A stretch of 64,000 nucleotides of DNA. It comes from Paenibacillus azoreducens. Its GTDB lineage: Bacteria; Bacillota; Bacilli; Paenibacillales; Paenibacillaceae. The stretch is taken from positions 1,765,501-1,829,500 of the forward strand of contig NZ_AP025343.1 of NCBI RefSeq assembly GCF_021654775.1, given 5' to 3'. The translations under genes were made by a program, and so were the position numbers. The notes under the pieces were generated by a model. That model saw only the letters and a program-made list of their open reading frames with translations. It ran no database searches and was not told where the DNA came from. Positions 51,818-62,011 of this stretch are shown one piece after another. The first letter of the stretch is position 1. Every line of letters starts with the position of its first letter.

Positions 51818-52015
51818 ATGCATACGGAAATACCATGGAACCTGATTGCGCCGCTGCTGGTCATTCATTTGATTTTGGCTGTGGTCGGGCTCATATCTTT
51901 ATATAAAGCGGAATCGACGCGCGGCCCGAAATGGATGTGGGTCATTGTGATCTTGCTCGGTAATCTGATCGGCACCGTTGCTTATTTTGTCGTAGGGAGG
52001 AAGGAAACATCATGA
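51818..52015 (+). CDS. yxlE: YxlE-like membrane protein
   Basis: GAGAGGAG precedes the ATG. The 65-residue protein has two membrane segments (IAPLLVIHLILAVVGLISLY and the stretch MWVIVILLGNLIGTVAYFVV) separated by a charged loop, the PLDc_N-type fold. It overlaps the ATPase gene by four bases. It corresponds to YxlE, which with YxlC and YxlD restrains SigY. Confidence 0.85.
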   Translation: MHTEIPWNLIAPLLVIHLILAVVGLISLYKAESTRGPKWMWVIVILLGNLIGTVAYFVVGRKETS

Positions 52016-52935
52016 CGCAGCCGCTGCTTCAGATCGAAGGATTAACCAAACGCTTCAAAGACCGGACGGTCGTAGACGGGATTTCGTTTCAAATTCAGGA
52101 AGGCAGCTGCGCAGCCCTGCTCGGTCCCAACGGTGCTGGCAAGACGACTACGATCAGCATGCTTGCGGGACTGCTGCAGCCGACAGCAGGTTCGATCCGT
52201 CTGAACCATCGCGGCGTCCCGGTTTCGGACCGCAGGCCGTATATTGGCTATTTACCGCAAATGCCCGTTTTTTATCCGTGGATGACCGGAAAGGAATTTC
52301 TGCGTTATGCCGGAGAGATTGCCGGACTTACAGGAAGGGAGGCTGCGCTGAAGACGGAAGAGTGGCTTGAAGCCGTAGGGCTTAAGGATGCAGGCAGACG
52401 GAAAATCGGCGGTTATTCGGGAGGAATGAAGCAGCGCCTTGGGCTGGCCCAGGCATTGATTCACAGTCCGAAGCTGCTTATCCTGGATGAGCCGGTTTCG
52501 GCGCTCGATCCCGTGGGGCGCAAAGACGTCCTGAATCTGCTGCAGCGGATCCGCAGCAAAACGACGGTGCTGTTCTCTACCCATGTGCTGCATGATGCCG
52601 AAGAGGTTTGTGATGAAATTCTCATGATTCAAAACGGACGCATCGTATTACAGGGGAACCTTGATAGGATCCGCCTTGAATACAGCGAACCGGTAATCCG
52701 GATTGAGGTCGGATCGGATGCGGGTTCCCGGGATTGGCTCGTTTCGGCCTCCAAGAACGCTTTTGTTAGCCGGGTGGAGATGGGGAAAACATGGGCTAAA
52801 TTGACGGTAAAGGACGTTGAGGAAGCCTCCATTCTTTTGATGGCGGATGCGGCTGCGCGGCGGGTTTTGATCCGTAAATTCGAAGCGGGGCAGAGCACTC
52901 TCGAGGATTTGTTCCTTAAGGTGGTGAATGTATGA
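52012..52935 (+). CDS. yxlF: YxlF, ABC transporter ATPase
   Basis: The 307-residue protein has Walker A LLGPNGAGKTTTISML, signature YSGGMKQRLGLAQAL, Walker B KLLILDEPVSALDP and switch STHVLHDAEEVCDE. The C-terminal ~90 residues are the accessory domain typical of exporter ATPases of this type. It works with YxlG, whose gene overlaps by four bases. The transported compound is unknown; in B. subtilis the pair forms part of the sigY operon. Confidence 0.93.
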   Translation: MTQPLLQIEGLTKRFKDRTVVDGISFQIQEGSCAALLGPNGAGKTTTISMLAGLLQPTAGSIRLNHRGVPVSDRRPYIGYLPQMPVFYPWMTGKEFLRYAGEIAGLTGREAALKTEEWLEAVGLKDAGRRKIGGYSGGMKQRLGLAQALIHSPKLLILDEPVSALDPVGRKDVLNLLQRIRSKTTVLFSTHVLHDAEEVCDEILMIQNGRIVLQGNLDRIRLEYSEPVIRIEVGSDAGSRDWLVSASKNAFVSRVEMGKTWAKLTVKDVEEASILLMADAAARRVLIRKFEAGQSTLEDLFLKVVNV

Positions 52936-53699
52936 GACAATTTGCGTTATTTTTCAGGAAAGAAATGCTGGAGATGTGGCGGAGCTATAAATGGTTGTGG
53001 GTGCCGATCGTCTTTTTGATGCTTGGCGTGATGCAGCCGGTGGTAACCCGCTTTATGCCGGAGATTTTGAAGTCTTCGGGCAGTTTGCCCCAAGGTATGA
53101 TGATTAAGTTCGAAACCCCGTCAGGAGCTGAGGTTCTAGCCCAGACGCTTGGCCAATACAATTCCGTCGGGCTGTTGATTCTTGTGTTGTCTTTGATGAC
53201 ATTGATCTCTGCTGAACGCCGGAGCGGCGTCGCGGCCATCATTTTTTCCAAGCCGGTCTCATTTATTTCTTATGCCGCCGCCAAATGGGTTAGCATGCTG
53301 TCGCTGGTCACGGTATCTTTCGGGCTGGGATATGCCGGGGCCTGGTATTATACCGTGCAGATGATCGGCACAGTGGATGCCGCGGCTGCCGTTAAAGCCG
53401 GTCTTCTTTATCTTGTATGGATGTGGTTTGCGGGGGCTGTTACCTTATTTGTCGGCTCGTTTTTAAACCCTGCGGCAGGGATCGCTTTTGTAAGCCTGGG
53501 GGTACTGCTTCTGCTGCCGATGGTTACAGGCATGTTTCCGCATGATATGGCTTGGAGTCCCGGCACGCTGCCGCAAGTTTCCGCAGCATGGCTGCAGCAG
53601 GGAAATGCGGATATAGGGTCACCGCTGTTGATCAGTATGCTGTGCATGATCTGTTTTTTCATCGGAACTGTCTATCAGGCAAGACGCAGACCCTCCTGA
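52932..53699 (+). CDS. yxlG: YxlG, ABC transporter permease
   Basis: The 255-residue protein has six membrane segments of the ABC-2/NosY-like group, including LWVPIVFLMLGVMQPVVTRF and LLILVLSLMTLISAERRSGV. It is the partner of YxlF and the last gene of the sigY operon. From the stop to 53872 I see no gene or clear terminator. Confidence 0.9.
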   Translation: MRQFALFFRKEMLEMWRSYKWLWVPIVFLMLGVMQPVVTRFMPEILKSSGSLPQGMMIKFETPSGAEVLAQTLGQYNSVGLLILVLSLMTLISAERRSGVAAIIFSKPVSFISYAAAKWVSMLSLVTVSFGLGYAGAWYYTVQMIGTVDAAAAVKAGLLYLVWMWFAGAVTLFVGSFLNPAAGIAFVSLGVLLLLPMVTGMFPHDMAWSPGTLPQVSAAWLQQGNADIGSPLLISMLCMICFFIGTVYQARRRPS

Positions 53700-53888
53700 G
53701 AAGGACCCTTGATTTGCCAGCAGGCGAATATTGTAATAATATGGAACCAAGCAAATAAGCATCTCTGACGGGTATTCCTCCTTACGATATGTGACTTCAA
53801 TTCAATTTTACGCTACCTGGCGATGAGGAGTATATATCCGGTTTTGACTCGGAATTGATGGGAAATCTATTTTGGAGGAATGAACGGT

Positions 53889-54251
53889 TTGGAAAAAAAG
53901 AACAGTGTTTTATTGCTTGCGCTAAATGGTATCATGTTGGTCGTTATTATTTGTTTGGTCATCCTAATGGTAAAACCGATGTCGGAAAAGGAAACCCGCA
54001 TTTCGGGGAGCCTGACTACAGTGGTACCGGGAATCGATGCGCTAAACAGCCAAAACCAGCCAGTCGTTCGCAATAAATCCGGGGAGCAGGTCGTTTCGCT
54101 TGGAGGCAACCGTTTCGCGGTCATTGACAATAACCCTGACTCGGATACGCATGGCAATGTGCTTGTCTACGAATACGATGAGAAGTCCGGCAAGCTGAAT
54201 TTCCTGACTTCCGACAATTTTATCATGCGCATGCATCAAAGAACGGAGTAA
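53889..54251 (+). CDS. small membrane-anchored protein, unknown function
   Basis: A TTG at 53889 is ten bases after GGAGG; the ATG at 53880 is only one base from it. The 120-residue protein has one N-terminal membrane segment (VLLLALNGIMLVVIICLVIL) and a polar outside domain with VSLGGNRFAVIDNNP, VLVYEYDEKSGKLNFLTS. No family recognised. Position between the sigY operon and gpmA suggests independent control. Confidence 0.65.
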   Translation: MEKKNSVLLLALNGIMLVVIICLVILMVKPMSEKETRISGSLTTVVPGIDALNSQNQPVVRNKSGEQVVSLGGNRFAVIDNNPDSDTHGNVLVYEYDEKSGKLNFLTSDNFIMRMHQRTE

Positions 54252-54325
54252 AATGGTGAAGTCGGGAGGCCGACGATCCGCGCAGCAGCTTTACGGCTAT
54301 AATGACAACAAGGGAGGTAATCACG

Positions 54326-55075
54326 ATGTATAAAGTAGTGTTGGTAAGGCATGGGGAAAGCTTATGGAATCAGGAAAACCGGTTTACGGGCTGGACGGAC
54401 GTCGATTTGACGGAAAAAGGCGTTCAAGAAGCCATCAAGGCGGGTGAACTGCTGAAGCAGGTCCCGTACGAAATCGATGTTGCGTTTACATCTGTCCTGA
54501 AAAGAGCGATCAAAACGCTTCACCACATACTCGACGTCAATGATCTTCTCTGGATCCCGATCTATAAACATTGGAAGCTGAACGAACGCCACTACGGCGC
54601 GCTGCAAGGACTAAACAAGCAGGAAACCGCAGACAAGTACGGGGCGGAGCAGGTTAAAATCTGGCGCAGAAGTTATGACGTGCCGCCGCTGCAAATTACG
54701 GCCGATGATGAACGGTATCCGCAAAAGGATAAACGGTACGGACAGCTGACCGAGCAGGAAATTCCGCTTGGGGAAAGCCTTAAGGATACGATTGCCCGCG
54801 TTGTTCCGTATTGGGAAGCGGAGATCGTGCCGCAGATCAAGGCAGGCAAAAAGGTGCTTGTCGTGGCCCATGGCAATAGTCTGCGCGCGCTCATGAAGGT
54901 GCTCGAAAACATCAGCGATGAAGATATCATTGACTTGAATATTCCTACGGCCGTGCCGATTATGTACGAGCTGGATGAAAATATGACACCGCTGCGGCGC
55001 GAATTTCTCGGCGATCGAAAGGGTGTGCAGGAGAAAATCGACGTTGTGGCCAATCCATCAAAAATTATGGAATAA
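54326..55075 (+). CDS. gpmA: 2,3-bisphosphoglycerate-dependent phosphoglycerate mutase
   Basis: GpmA interconverts 3- and 2-phosphoglycerate. The ATG at 54326 has GGGAGG eight bases upstream. The 249-residue protein has the phosphohistidine loop [18 protein letters not shown], the [10 protein letters not shown] region with the catalytic Glu before it, and [13 protein letters not shown] with the second His. It is a housekeeping enzyme and marks the end of the conserved block before the lanthipeptide cluster. Confidence 0.96.
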   Translation: MYKVVLVRHGESLWNQENRFTGWTDVDLTEKGVQEAIKAGELLKQVPYEIDVAFTSVLKRAIKTLHHILDVNDLLWIPIYKHWKLNERHYGALQGLNKQETADKYGAEQVKIWRRSYDVPPLQITADDERYPQKDKRYGQLTEQEIPLGESLKDTIARVVPYWEAEIVPQIKAGKKVLVVAHGNSLRALMKVLENISDEDIIDLNIPTAVPIMYELDENMTPLRREFLGDRKGVQEKIDVVANPSKIME

Positions 55076-55092
55076 TGAAGAAACTTTAATAG

Positions 55093-55135
55093 AGGGGTCC
55101 CTTTCACGGAAAGGTGACTCCTTTGTTTTTTTTGT
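55093..55135 (+). terminator. terminator after gpmA
   Basis: AGGGGTCCCTTTC pairs with GAAAGGTGACTCCT across ACG, followed by TTTGTTTTTTTTG. From here to 55302 lies AT-rich sequence that should hold the lanA promoter; a GATCT motif recurs at 55221, 55254 and 55260, but no clear -10/-35 was identified. Confidence 0.75.
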
Positions 55136-55302
55136 GGTGCGTTATACGGGGTCACCTGAAACAGAAGTTAAAAAATATTTGCACAAGTCCGCAATTAAAT
55201 ATACATAAAAATACATTACATGATCTATATGGTGTTTATTATTATTAATTACAGATCTAGATCTATTTTCTTTAATATCGAAAAAAGAAAGGAGGATGGA
55301 AT

Positions 55303-55473
55303 ATGTCGGGAAACGCTAACAATTTCTTTGATCTGGATGTTCAAGTAATCAATAAATCTGATGTTACCCCTATGGTAGACAGTAAATCCTTGTGCACTCC
55401 AGGCTGTACTCCAACAGCTACATTATGTACAAGTTGTCTTTTCAACTGTACTTATAAGTCGCCTTGTAAGTAA
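55303..55473 (+). CDS. lanA: class I lanthipeptide precursor, nisin/subtilin-like
   Basis: The 56-residue precursor follows GGAGG by eight bases. The leader has the F-N-L-D-type box as FFDLDVQV, which LanB recognises, and ends near SDVTPM by comparison with subtilin (SKITPQ). The predicted 32-residue core begins VDSKSLCTPGC: Ser3-Cys7 and Thr8-Cys11 reproduce rings A and B of nisin, with Ser5 as dehydroalanine, the part that grips lipid II. The second half (TLCTSCLFNC and a final KSPCK) differs from nisin and subtilin; Cys at core positions 7, 11, 18, 21, 25 and 31 allow six rings. Cleavage site and ring pattern are inferred. Confidence 0.9.
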   Translation: MSGNANNFFDLDVQVINKSDVTPMVDSKSLCTPGCTPTATLCTSCLFNCTYKSPCK

Positions 55474-55490
55474 GATTCTCTGTCGAAAAA

Positions 55491-55522
55491 AAGGAAGAAG
55501 AGAGAACACTCTCTTCTTCCTT
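55491..55522 (+). terminator. read-through hairpin between lanA and lanB
   Basis: A perfect 14-base stem (AAGGAAGAAGAGAG) closes on a four-base loop and is followed by TTACTT, a weak T run. This kind of partial terminator usually gives more precursor than enzyme mRNA. Confidence 0.85.
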
Positions 55523-55551
55523 TTACTTAATGAAGAAAGGTGGAATAGAAC

Positions 55552-58500
55552 ATGCAAAAAAATATCGAACCACAAGTAACAGAAAATAAAACATCAACAT
55601 TGTATAAGCCGCTTCCTTTCTTTATGATGCGTTCTCCTCTTTTGCCATTGGAGTTTTTTGACGAACTTGTTTCGTCTGGAGATTTCCACAGTTATCTAGA
55701 AAAAGTTCTGGATAACGAAAAAATATTAGAATCTATTCTAGTATCAAGCACGCGTTTGTATGAAGCACTTCCGTATTTAACCCAATCTAATAAAAAGAAA
55801 AGAAATCAGGTTTCCTCAAGTGTTCTTAAATATCTTTCCCGGATGTCTACACGCCCTACCCCCTTTGGTTTGTATGCTGCCGTTGCTAGTGGCAAGTTAA
55901 CCAATCACACAAAAATTAATATGGCTTCCAAACTGTTATTTAAACGAAGTCGTCCTGACATGGAATGGCTCCTCGGTATTGTAGGTGAACTTGAAAAGAG
56001 AATTGATGTTGTGAAACAGCTTCGCGTCGTAAAAAACTCCGTTGTCCAAAATACCGGGGGACGAATTGTATTATTATATCCTTCTTCGGGAGGCCAATTT
56101 TCGAATGAAAATACGGAAAAAGCAAGTAAAGTCACCATAAAGGCTACACCTCCCGTGAATTTAGCATTATCTCTGGCTGAGAATCCCATAAGCTTTGAAG
56201 AATTGCTTCAACAATTGATCAAGGAATTCGGGGGGATGGAAAATGCGGGAGAAGAAGTGATTACGAATTTCCTTTGGGAATTATTCTCGAAAGAATTTCT
56301 AATCAGCGAATTACGCCCGCCTTTAACCCTTTCATCACCGCTAGAGTATATATTGCACTGTCTTGATCGGCTTGAGGGAGTAGAGAAGGAGAGGGAATGT
56401 TTACGAAATGTCAAAATATTGATGCAAACATATGATTCCTGTGATTTGGGAGAGGGAATCGATACATTTCTTGAACTAACCAGTTATATGAGCCGTTTTT
56501 GCGACACCAAATCAGTGGTTCAAGTGGATTTGGGGCTTGCTGCCGAGACCATTCATTTGAACTCATCCGTAGGGGATGAGATCGCCAAAGCTGCCGAGAT
56601 TTTATGGATGATGTCAAGTTCCAAACGCGGATTTTCCCATTTAAAGGAGTATCATTCCAAGTTTCTGGATGCTTATGGCATAGCTTGTGATGTTCCGATA
56701 TTGGAACTTTTGAACGAAGAGACAGGTCTCGGTGTACCCTCAGCATATTTAAATCCAAATGTTGTAGAACCGGATAAGCAGGAAATGACAGACAAGGAAA
56801 TTGGACGGGAACTGAAATTAATGGAGCTTGTAGAACAATCCTTATTAAATCGCGATGAGGAGATCGAAATAACGGATTCATTTATAGATGCATATGTAGA
56901 AAGTGATAGGAATACAGATGAGGCCTCGCACTCCATAGAAATATATGCCGAAGTGATAGCATCTTCTCCCCAGGCTGTTGATCGCGGGGAATTTACATTG
57001 GCAATAGCGCCGAATCCCGGTTCTTTTGATGCCGGGGCAACATTCGGAAGATTTCTAGATATGTTTTCTGATGAAACTAAGGAATGGATAGGAAATATTC
57101 GCAAGCGGCGCGAGGAGATACAACCTAATACTATTTTTGCCGAAGCGACATATATTCCGGCGTACGGGAGGGTTGCCAATGTCATGTTGACTCCAGGATT
57201 GAGCGAATACGAGATTGGAATCGGGACAAACACCGCACCCGGTAAAAAACAGATCGCTCTTGATGATCTTGTCGTTTGCGCAACCCACGATAAACTTATT
57301 TTGAAATCCAAAAGTTTAGGAAAGCAAGTGAATGTAACGGCGGGACATATGCTGAATTTTCGAAATTCCCCTCACATCTATCGTTTTTTACGAGAGCTCT
57401 CATTTGAATCTGTCCGACCATGGCAACCCTTTGAATGGGGGAAGCTAGAGCAACTTCCGTTTCTGCCCAGAGTGCGTTATCGCAAGACGATCCTGTCCCC
57501 GGCAAAATGGAATTTGTTTATAACCAATTGCCCGGCGAAGGAAGAAATACAAGATGATGATGAATGGTATGCCTGGGTACAAAACTGGAAATCTGAGTGG
57601 AGGGTCCCGAGATTCGTATATATGGTTGACTCCGACAATCGGATACTGCTTGATTTGGAACATATGGAATTTGTAAAGGAAATGAGAAAAGAGTTGTTGT
57701 CTCATAAGGTGGTTACTCTTCATGAAAGATTAGGCTCCTTAGAAGACCGGTGGGTGAAAAATCATGAGGGGCATTTTGTGGCGGAATGTGTCTTTCAATT
57801 GGAGAAGAGGGATCAGCAAAAAATCCCCGATGAAGTTTCTCCTCTAATCAGAATGGCCCCTAAGGAAGAAAAAATGAAACTCCCTGGAAGCGAATGGCTT
57901 TTCGTAAAGCTATATGGCGGAGAAGACAGGCAGGATGAGTTTCTTTCCAATGCCATTATTCAGTTCGCTGAAAAAGCAATCCAGGACAAGGATGCTGAAA
58001 AATGGTTCTTTATGCGATATGGTGACCCGGATCTTCATATACGGTTACGATTTAATGGAAATCCCGAAATCCTGATGAGTCGATTGATGCCGAAACTCCA
58101 TCAATGGGGCCAGGAATGCGTTAATGAAGGGTTGATCCGCAAAATGGTCATTGACACCTATGAACGTGAAGTTGAGCGGTACGGAGGACCTAGGCTCATA
58201 TCTGCGGCAGAACATGTATTTCACTTGGATAGCAAAGCGGCATGTGCTTTAATCCATCTTCTTAGGTATAAACAAATAGATTGGCCCAATTATATCGTTG
58301 CAGCCGTAAGCGCTATCGACATGATGAAAAATTTCAATTTGGGCTATGAGCAGCAGCTCGAACTTCTGGATTCAACTGTAGACAAAAAACAATATCAGAA
58401 AGAATTTCGTGAATGGCGTTCCGACCTGCTGGAAGTATTCTCTGCTGAGGATTGTTATGAGATTTTAAACACCAAACCGGGTGGAAGCGTTCTTCGGCAT

Positions 58501-58728
58501 GCCTTTGAAATAAGAGCATCAGCTATTCAAAATTACATGGAGCAAATGAGCCAGGAGCATGAAAAGAAACAAATAATTAACGATGTCCCCAATATCATTA
58601 TGAGTGTCATGCACATGCATTTTAATCGTTTGTTTGGAATTAATCGGGAATTAGAGGAGAAAGCAATGGTATTTGCCAGACATGCCCTGGACAGCGTTAT
58701 TCAATACCATAAACATGTGAAGAGATAG
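55552..58728 (+). CDS. lanB: class I lanthipeptide dehydratase LanB
   Basis: LanB uses glutamyl-tRNA to glutamylate Ser/Thr of the precursor and then eliminates glutamate to leave dehydroamino acids. The 1058-residue length is standard. The N-terminal glutamylation domain includes YLSRMSTRPTPFGLYAAVAS, a family signature, and YIPAYGRVANVMLTP. The C-terminal elimination (SpaB_C) domain begins near GSEWLFVKLYGG and has WFFMRYGDPDLHIRLRFNG. AAAGGTGG precedes the ATG by nine bases. It is cytosolic and probably membrane-associated with LanC and LanT. Confidence 0.96.
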   Translation: MQKNIEPQVTENKTSTLYKPLPFFMMRSPLLPLEFFDELVSSGDFHSYLEKVLDNEKILESILVSSTRLYEALPYLTQSNKKKRNQVSSSVLKYLSRMSTRPTPFGLYAAVASGKLTNHTKINMASKLLFKRSRPDMEWLLGIVGELEKRIDVVKQLRVVKNSVVQNTGGRIVLLYPSSGGQFSNENTEKASKVTIKATPPVNLALSLAENPISFEELLQQLIKEFGGMENAGEEVITNFLWELFSKEFLISELRPPLTLSSPLEYILHCLDRLEGVEKERECLRNVKILMQTYDSCDLGEGIDTFLELTSYMSRFCDTKSVVQVDLGLAAETIHLNSSVGDEIAKAAEILWMMSSSKRGFSHLKEYHSKFLDAYGIACDVPILELLNEETGLGVPSAYLNPNVVEPDKQEMTDKEIGRELKLMELVEQSLLNRDEEIEITDSFIDAYVESDRNTDEASHSIEIYAEVIASSPQAVDRGEFTLAIAPNPGSFDAGATFGRFLDMFSDETKEWIGNIRKRREEIQPNTIFAEATYIPAYGRVANVMLTPGLSEYEIGIGTNTAPGKKQIALDDLVVCATHDKLILKSKSLGKQVNVTAGHMLNFRNSPHIYRFLRELSFESVRPWQPFEWGKLEQLPFLPRVRYRKTILSPAKWNLFITNCPAKEEIQDDDEWYAWVQNWKSEWRVPRFVYMVDSDNRILLDLEHMEFVKEMRKELLSHKVVTLHERLGSLEDRWVKNHEGHFVAECVFQLEKRDQQKIPDEVSPLIRMAPKEEKMKLPGSEWLFVKLYGGEDRQDEFLSNAIIQFAEKAIQDKDAEKWFFMRYGDPDLHIRLRFNGNPEILMSRLMPKLHQWGQECVNEGLIRKMVIDTYEREVERYGGPRLISAAEHVFHLDSKAACALIHLLRYKQIDWPNYIVAAVSAIDMMKNFNLGYEQQLELLDSTVDKKQYQKEFREWRSDLLEVFSAEDCYEILNTKPGGSVLRHAFEIRASAIQNYMEQMSQEHEKKQIINDVPNIIMSVMHMHFNRLFGINRELEEKAMVFARHALDSVIQYHKHVKR

Positions 58729-60564
58729 GTGATGATGATGTCACATGACGAGCAAGAGAGCATTGAATCATTAAGTCTTTTGAATGTGGTAAGATCCTTC
58801 AGGTATTGGCCCCGTATTTTTCAATTGCTCTGGAAGGTTTCGGCCAAAGACCTTATATGCTTCTCGATTCTAAATCTGATTCAAGGCTTTTTACCTGCCT
58901 TATCCATTATGGCCACCCAGCAATTAATCAACAATATTACTTCAACTCAGGAAAAAATCCTCGGCGCTTTCCTGTTCTTTATAGCCGTTTCTATTTTTTT
59001 CGGTGCTGTGTCTATATATCAGAGTTATTTTGAGTCCCTTTATCAAGCCAAACTTTCGAATTATACAAACGTCATTATCATGGAAAAAGCCTCACGGTTA
59101 ACGCTCGCTGATTTTGAAAATTCACAAGTTCAGGATCAACTGAAAAGAGTGCAGACGGATTCCGGCTACCGTCCATTTCAAATTACGAAGCAGATATTCG
59201 GTATTGCAAGCAATTTGATTTCCCTGGTATCCATGATATCGATCGTAATGATTTGGAATTGGTGGGCAGCGCTGCTTCTTATCTTGATCCCCGTAATTTC
59301 GTTTTTCTCTTTCTTGAGGATCGGAAGACAGGAATTTGTTATCCAATGGAAAAGAGCTCCAAAATCCAGATCGGCTTGGTACCTGAGTTACCTATTAACC
59401 AGGGATAATTCATTTAAAGAAGTAAAGCTGTACACTTTGGGCAGTTATTTTGTTAAGCAGTACAGGAAAATATGCGAGGATTTTTTTGCTGAGGATAAAT
59501 TGTTGGCCGGTAAAAGGCTAAAGTATAGTGTCGTATACAAGTTAATTGATAACTTATCGTCATATTCTATTATTTTTCTGGCGGTTATTTCTGCTTATAG
59601 AGGGCAGTTGCCGATTGGTAACGTAGTGGGCATATTCCAATCTATTTCTCAAGTACAGGGAAGATCGGACAGCATTGTTCAACAGGTATTGGGACTATGC
59701 CAAAACAATCTTTTCCTGGAACAGCTGTTTAGTTTTCTGGATATTGATTCTACTGAAAGAGAGCGCCTTCAAGAACGAAGTGAAATTAAAGAGATTAACA
59801 AAATCGAGTTCCGGGATGTATCTTTCCGGTATCAGGGAAAGCAACAATATGCCTTGAAAAATATTAATTTTACTTTAGAACAAGGACAAACGGTTGCAAT
59901 CGTCGGCCATAATGGGTCGGGAAAATCAACCCTTATCAAGATTTTACTGCAGTTGTATGCCCAGACGAAAGGCCAGATATTAATTAATGACTTACCGATC
60001 CAGGAAATAAATGATGTTAGTTATCAAAAGAGGGTCGGTGCCGTATTTCAGGATTTCGTACAATATGAAATGCCCGTGAGACAAAATATCGGATACGGGA
60101 ATATCGGAGAGGTCGATAACGATCAAAGAATAGCGGAAGCTGCTTCAAATGCGGGAATAGACACTTTGATTGAAAACCTGCCCAATAAGCTTGACACGCA
60201 ACTCGGACGCTGGTTTGAACATGGTCATCAGCTCTCTGGCGGACAATGGCAGCGTATAGCGATTGCGAGGGCTTTTATGAGGGACGCCGACGTGTATATT
60301 TTGGATGAGCCTAGTTCATTTCTCGATCCGGAAGCTGAAAGGGACGTGTTTGAGCGGTTTCATGATTTGATTAAAAACCGAATTGGAATTTTTATTTCGC
60401 ATAGGCTTTCTTCTGTTAACTTCGCTGATCAGATATGGGTGATGGAAGAAGGGGAGATTGTGGAGATGGGAACACACGCAGAACTTATGGCAAGAAATCA
60501 AACCTATGCAAGACTATATAGACTGCAGGCGGATGCCTATTCCACAAATGTCTCTGCTGTTTAA
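58729..60564 (+). CDS. lanT: lanthipeptide ABC exporter LanT (no peptidase domain)
   Basis: The 611-residue half-transporter has six membrane segments (residues ~40-330) and an ATPase domain with VGHNGSGKSTLIKI, HQLSGGQWQRIAIARA and VYILDEPSSFLDPEA. No C39 peptidase domain is present, so the leader must be removed by a separate protease, as in nisin and subtilin systems. Start is uncertain: GTG 58729 touches the lanB stop, with ATG codons at 58732, 58735 and 58738. It exports the modified precursor. Confidence 0.94.
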   Translation: MMMMSHDEQESIESLSLLNVVRSFRYWPRIFQLLWKVSAKDLICFSILNLIQGFLPALSIMATQQLINNITSTQEKILGAFLFFIAVSIFFGAVSIYQSYFESLYQAKLSNYTNVIIMEKASRLTLADFENSQVQDQLKRVQTDSGYRPFQITKQIFGIASNLISLVSMISIVMIWNWWAALLLILIPVISFFSFLRIGRQEFVIQWKRAPKSRSAWYLSYLLTRDNSFKEVKLYTLGSYFVKQYRKICEDFFAEDKLLAGKRLKYSVVYKLIDNLSSYSIIFLAVISAYRGQLPIGNVVGIFQSISQVQGRSDSIVQQVLGLCQNNLFLEQLFSFLDIDSTERERLQERSEIKEINKIEFRDVSFRYQGKQQYALKNINFTLEQGQTVAIVGHNGSGKSTLIKILLQLYAQTKGQILINDLPIQEINDVSYQKRVGAVFQDFVQYEMPVRQNIGYGNIGEVDNDQRIAEAASNAGIDTLIENLPNKLDTQLGRWFEHGHQLSGGQWQRIAIARAFMRDADVYILDEPSSFLDPEAERDVFERFHDLIKNRIGIFISHRLSSVNFADQIWVMEEGEIVEMGTHAELMARNQTYARLYRLQADAYSTNVSAV

Positions 60565-60605
60565 TAACCGATCGTCAATTTATTCTATGTTAGTGAGGTG
60601 TTCAT

Positions 60606-61955
60606 ATGACGGCTCATACATTTCAAAATGATTTGGCCGAGAAATTTAGTACAGCTAGAGCTATTGGGGTGGAAATCGCTAACCGTATGAAGGATCCAAA
60701 AGAGGTTAGGCAAATCATCACGGCTCATGGAAATATATCTATTTTTGGGGAGCATCCTTGGAGAGATACTGCATTTTCCGCCGGATATCCCGGAATTATA
60801 CTGTTATTTGCCGAGTTGGATCGTCAGTCACCTGAGGAAGGGTGGGACTTGATCGCCCATCAATATTTATTAGCGCTGCAAGAGGGATTGCAGGAAGAGG
60901 GCTATCCCAATTCCTCGATGTTTGGCGGATTAGCGGGCATCGCTTTTGCCGCTTATACGGTATCAAGAAATGGTACACGATATACCCGGTTTATCCGCAA
61001 TATAACCGATCTGATCATTGAAGAAGTATCAGCGTCATTAAAAGCCTTTGTCAGCGGCGAGCTATGGCCCGGTCCAGGAATCTCCCCGGCATTTTACGAT
61101 GTTATCATGGGTTTGAGCGGAAGCGGTCGTTACTTGCTCGAAATAGCAAATGATGATGATAGGGCATATAAGCTGGTCATAGACATACTGAAATTTATGG
61201 TTAAATTAACAGATCCTATTACGGTAGATGGGTATTGCGTGCCAGGATGGTATGTTCCTCAGCGTTATCAGTTTACCGAGGAAGATAAAGAGCATTTTCC
61301 TAAAGGTAATTTCAATTGCGGGTTGGCCCATGGAATCCCGGGTCCTCTTGTGCTTATGAGTAAAGCATTGCAGAAAGGAATTAAAATCGATGGGCAAGTT
61401 GAAGCAATACAAAGAATATGCGAATGGTTAATTAACCATGCAAAAGAAGATGAATCGGGGTTGTATTGGCCAAGTTTTGTCTCTTTCGAAGAGGAGACTG
61501 CGAATGATAAAAATTCTGAAAGGTCGAGAGATGCTTGGTGCTATGGAACTGCTGGAGTTGCACGTGCTCTCTTTTTAGCGGGAAGCATACTTAAAGACGA
61601 GGAAATTAGCCGATGGGGTATACGGGGGTATGATGCCATCTATTCAAGGCCAGAAAAAGTCTGGAATTTGACAGGACCGACTTTTTGTCATGGCTATGCG
61701 GGCTTATTGTATTTAACTTTATTAATGGCGAAAGATACGCAAGAAGAAAGGTATGAAGGTTATATTGAAAGGATTTTAGACCCTTTAATGGATTGTTATG
61801 ATACTCAGGCTCCATTAGGCTACAAGGATATCGAAATCAAAGATGGAATAGACAAAGCGGGAATATTGGACGGCGCTGCGGGGATTGCATTGGTCCTTAT
61901 ATCATTAAATACAGCGGGAGAATCGGAGTGGAACTATCCTTTTCTGATTTCGTAA
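60606..61955 (+). CDS. lanC: lanthipeptide cyclase LanC
   Basis: LanC joins Cys thiols to the dehydroamino acids to form lanthionine rings, using zinc. The 449-residue protein has the family's ligands: DAWCYGTAGVARAL supplies the first Cys, and TFCHGYAGLLYL supplies the second Cys and His. GLAHGIPGPLVLMSKAL is the acid-base His region of the alpha-toroid. It lies 41 bases after lanT in the same direction. Confidence 0.96.
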   Translation: MTAHTFQNDLAEKFSTARAIGVEIANRMKDPKEVRQIITAHGNISIFGEHPWRDTAFSAGYPGIILLFAELDRQSPEEGWDLIAHQYLLALQEGLQEEGYPNSSMFGGLAGIAFAAYTVSRNGTRYTRFIRNITDLIIEEVSASLKAFVSGELWPGPGISPAFYDVIMGLSGSGRYLLEIANDDDRAYKLVIDILKFMVKLTDPITVDGYCVPGWYVPQRYQFTEEDKEHFPKGNFNCGLAHGIPGPLVLMSKALQKGIKIDGQVEAIQRICEWLINHAKEDESGLYWPSFVSFEEETANDKNSERSRDAWCYGTAGVARALFLAGSILKDEEISRWGIRGYDAIYSRPEKVWNLTGPTFCHGYAGLLYLTLLMAKDTQEERYEGYIERILDPLMDCYDTQAPLGYKDIEIKDGIDKAGILDGAAGIALVLISLNTAGESEWNYPFLIS

Positions 61956-62011
61956 AAGTAAGAGTTTTGTAAGGTTTTTTTAAACAGGGGGTAAGATGTC
62001 ATCCTTAGACT

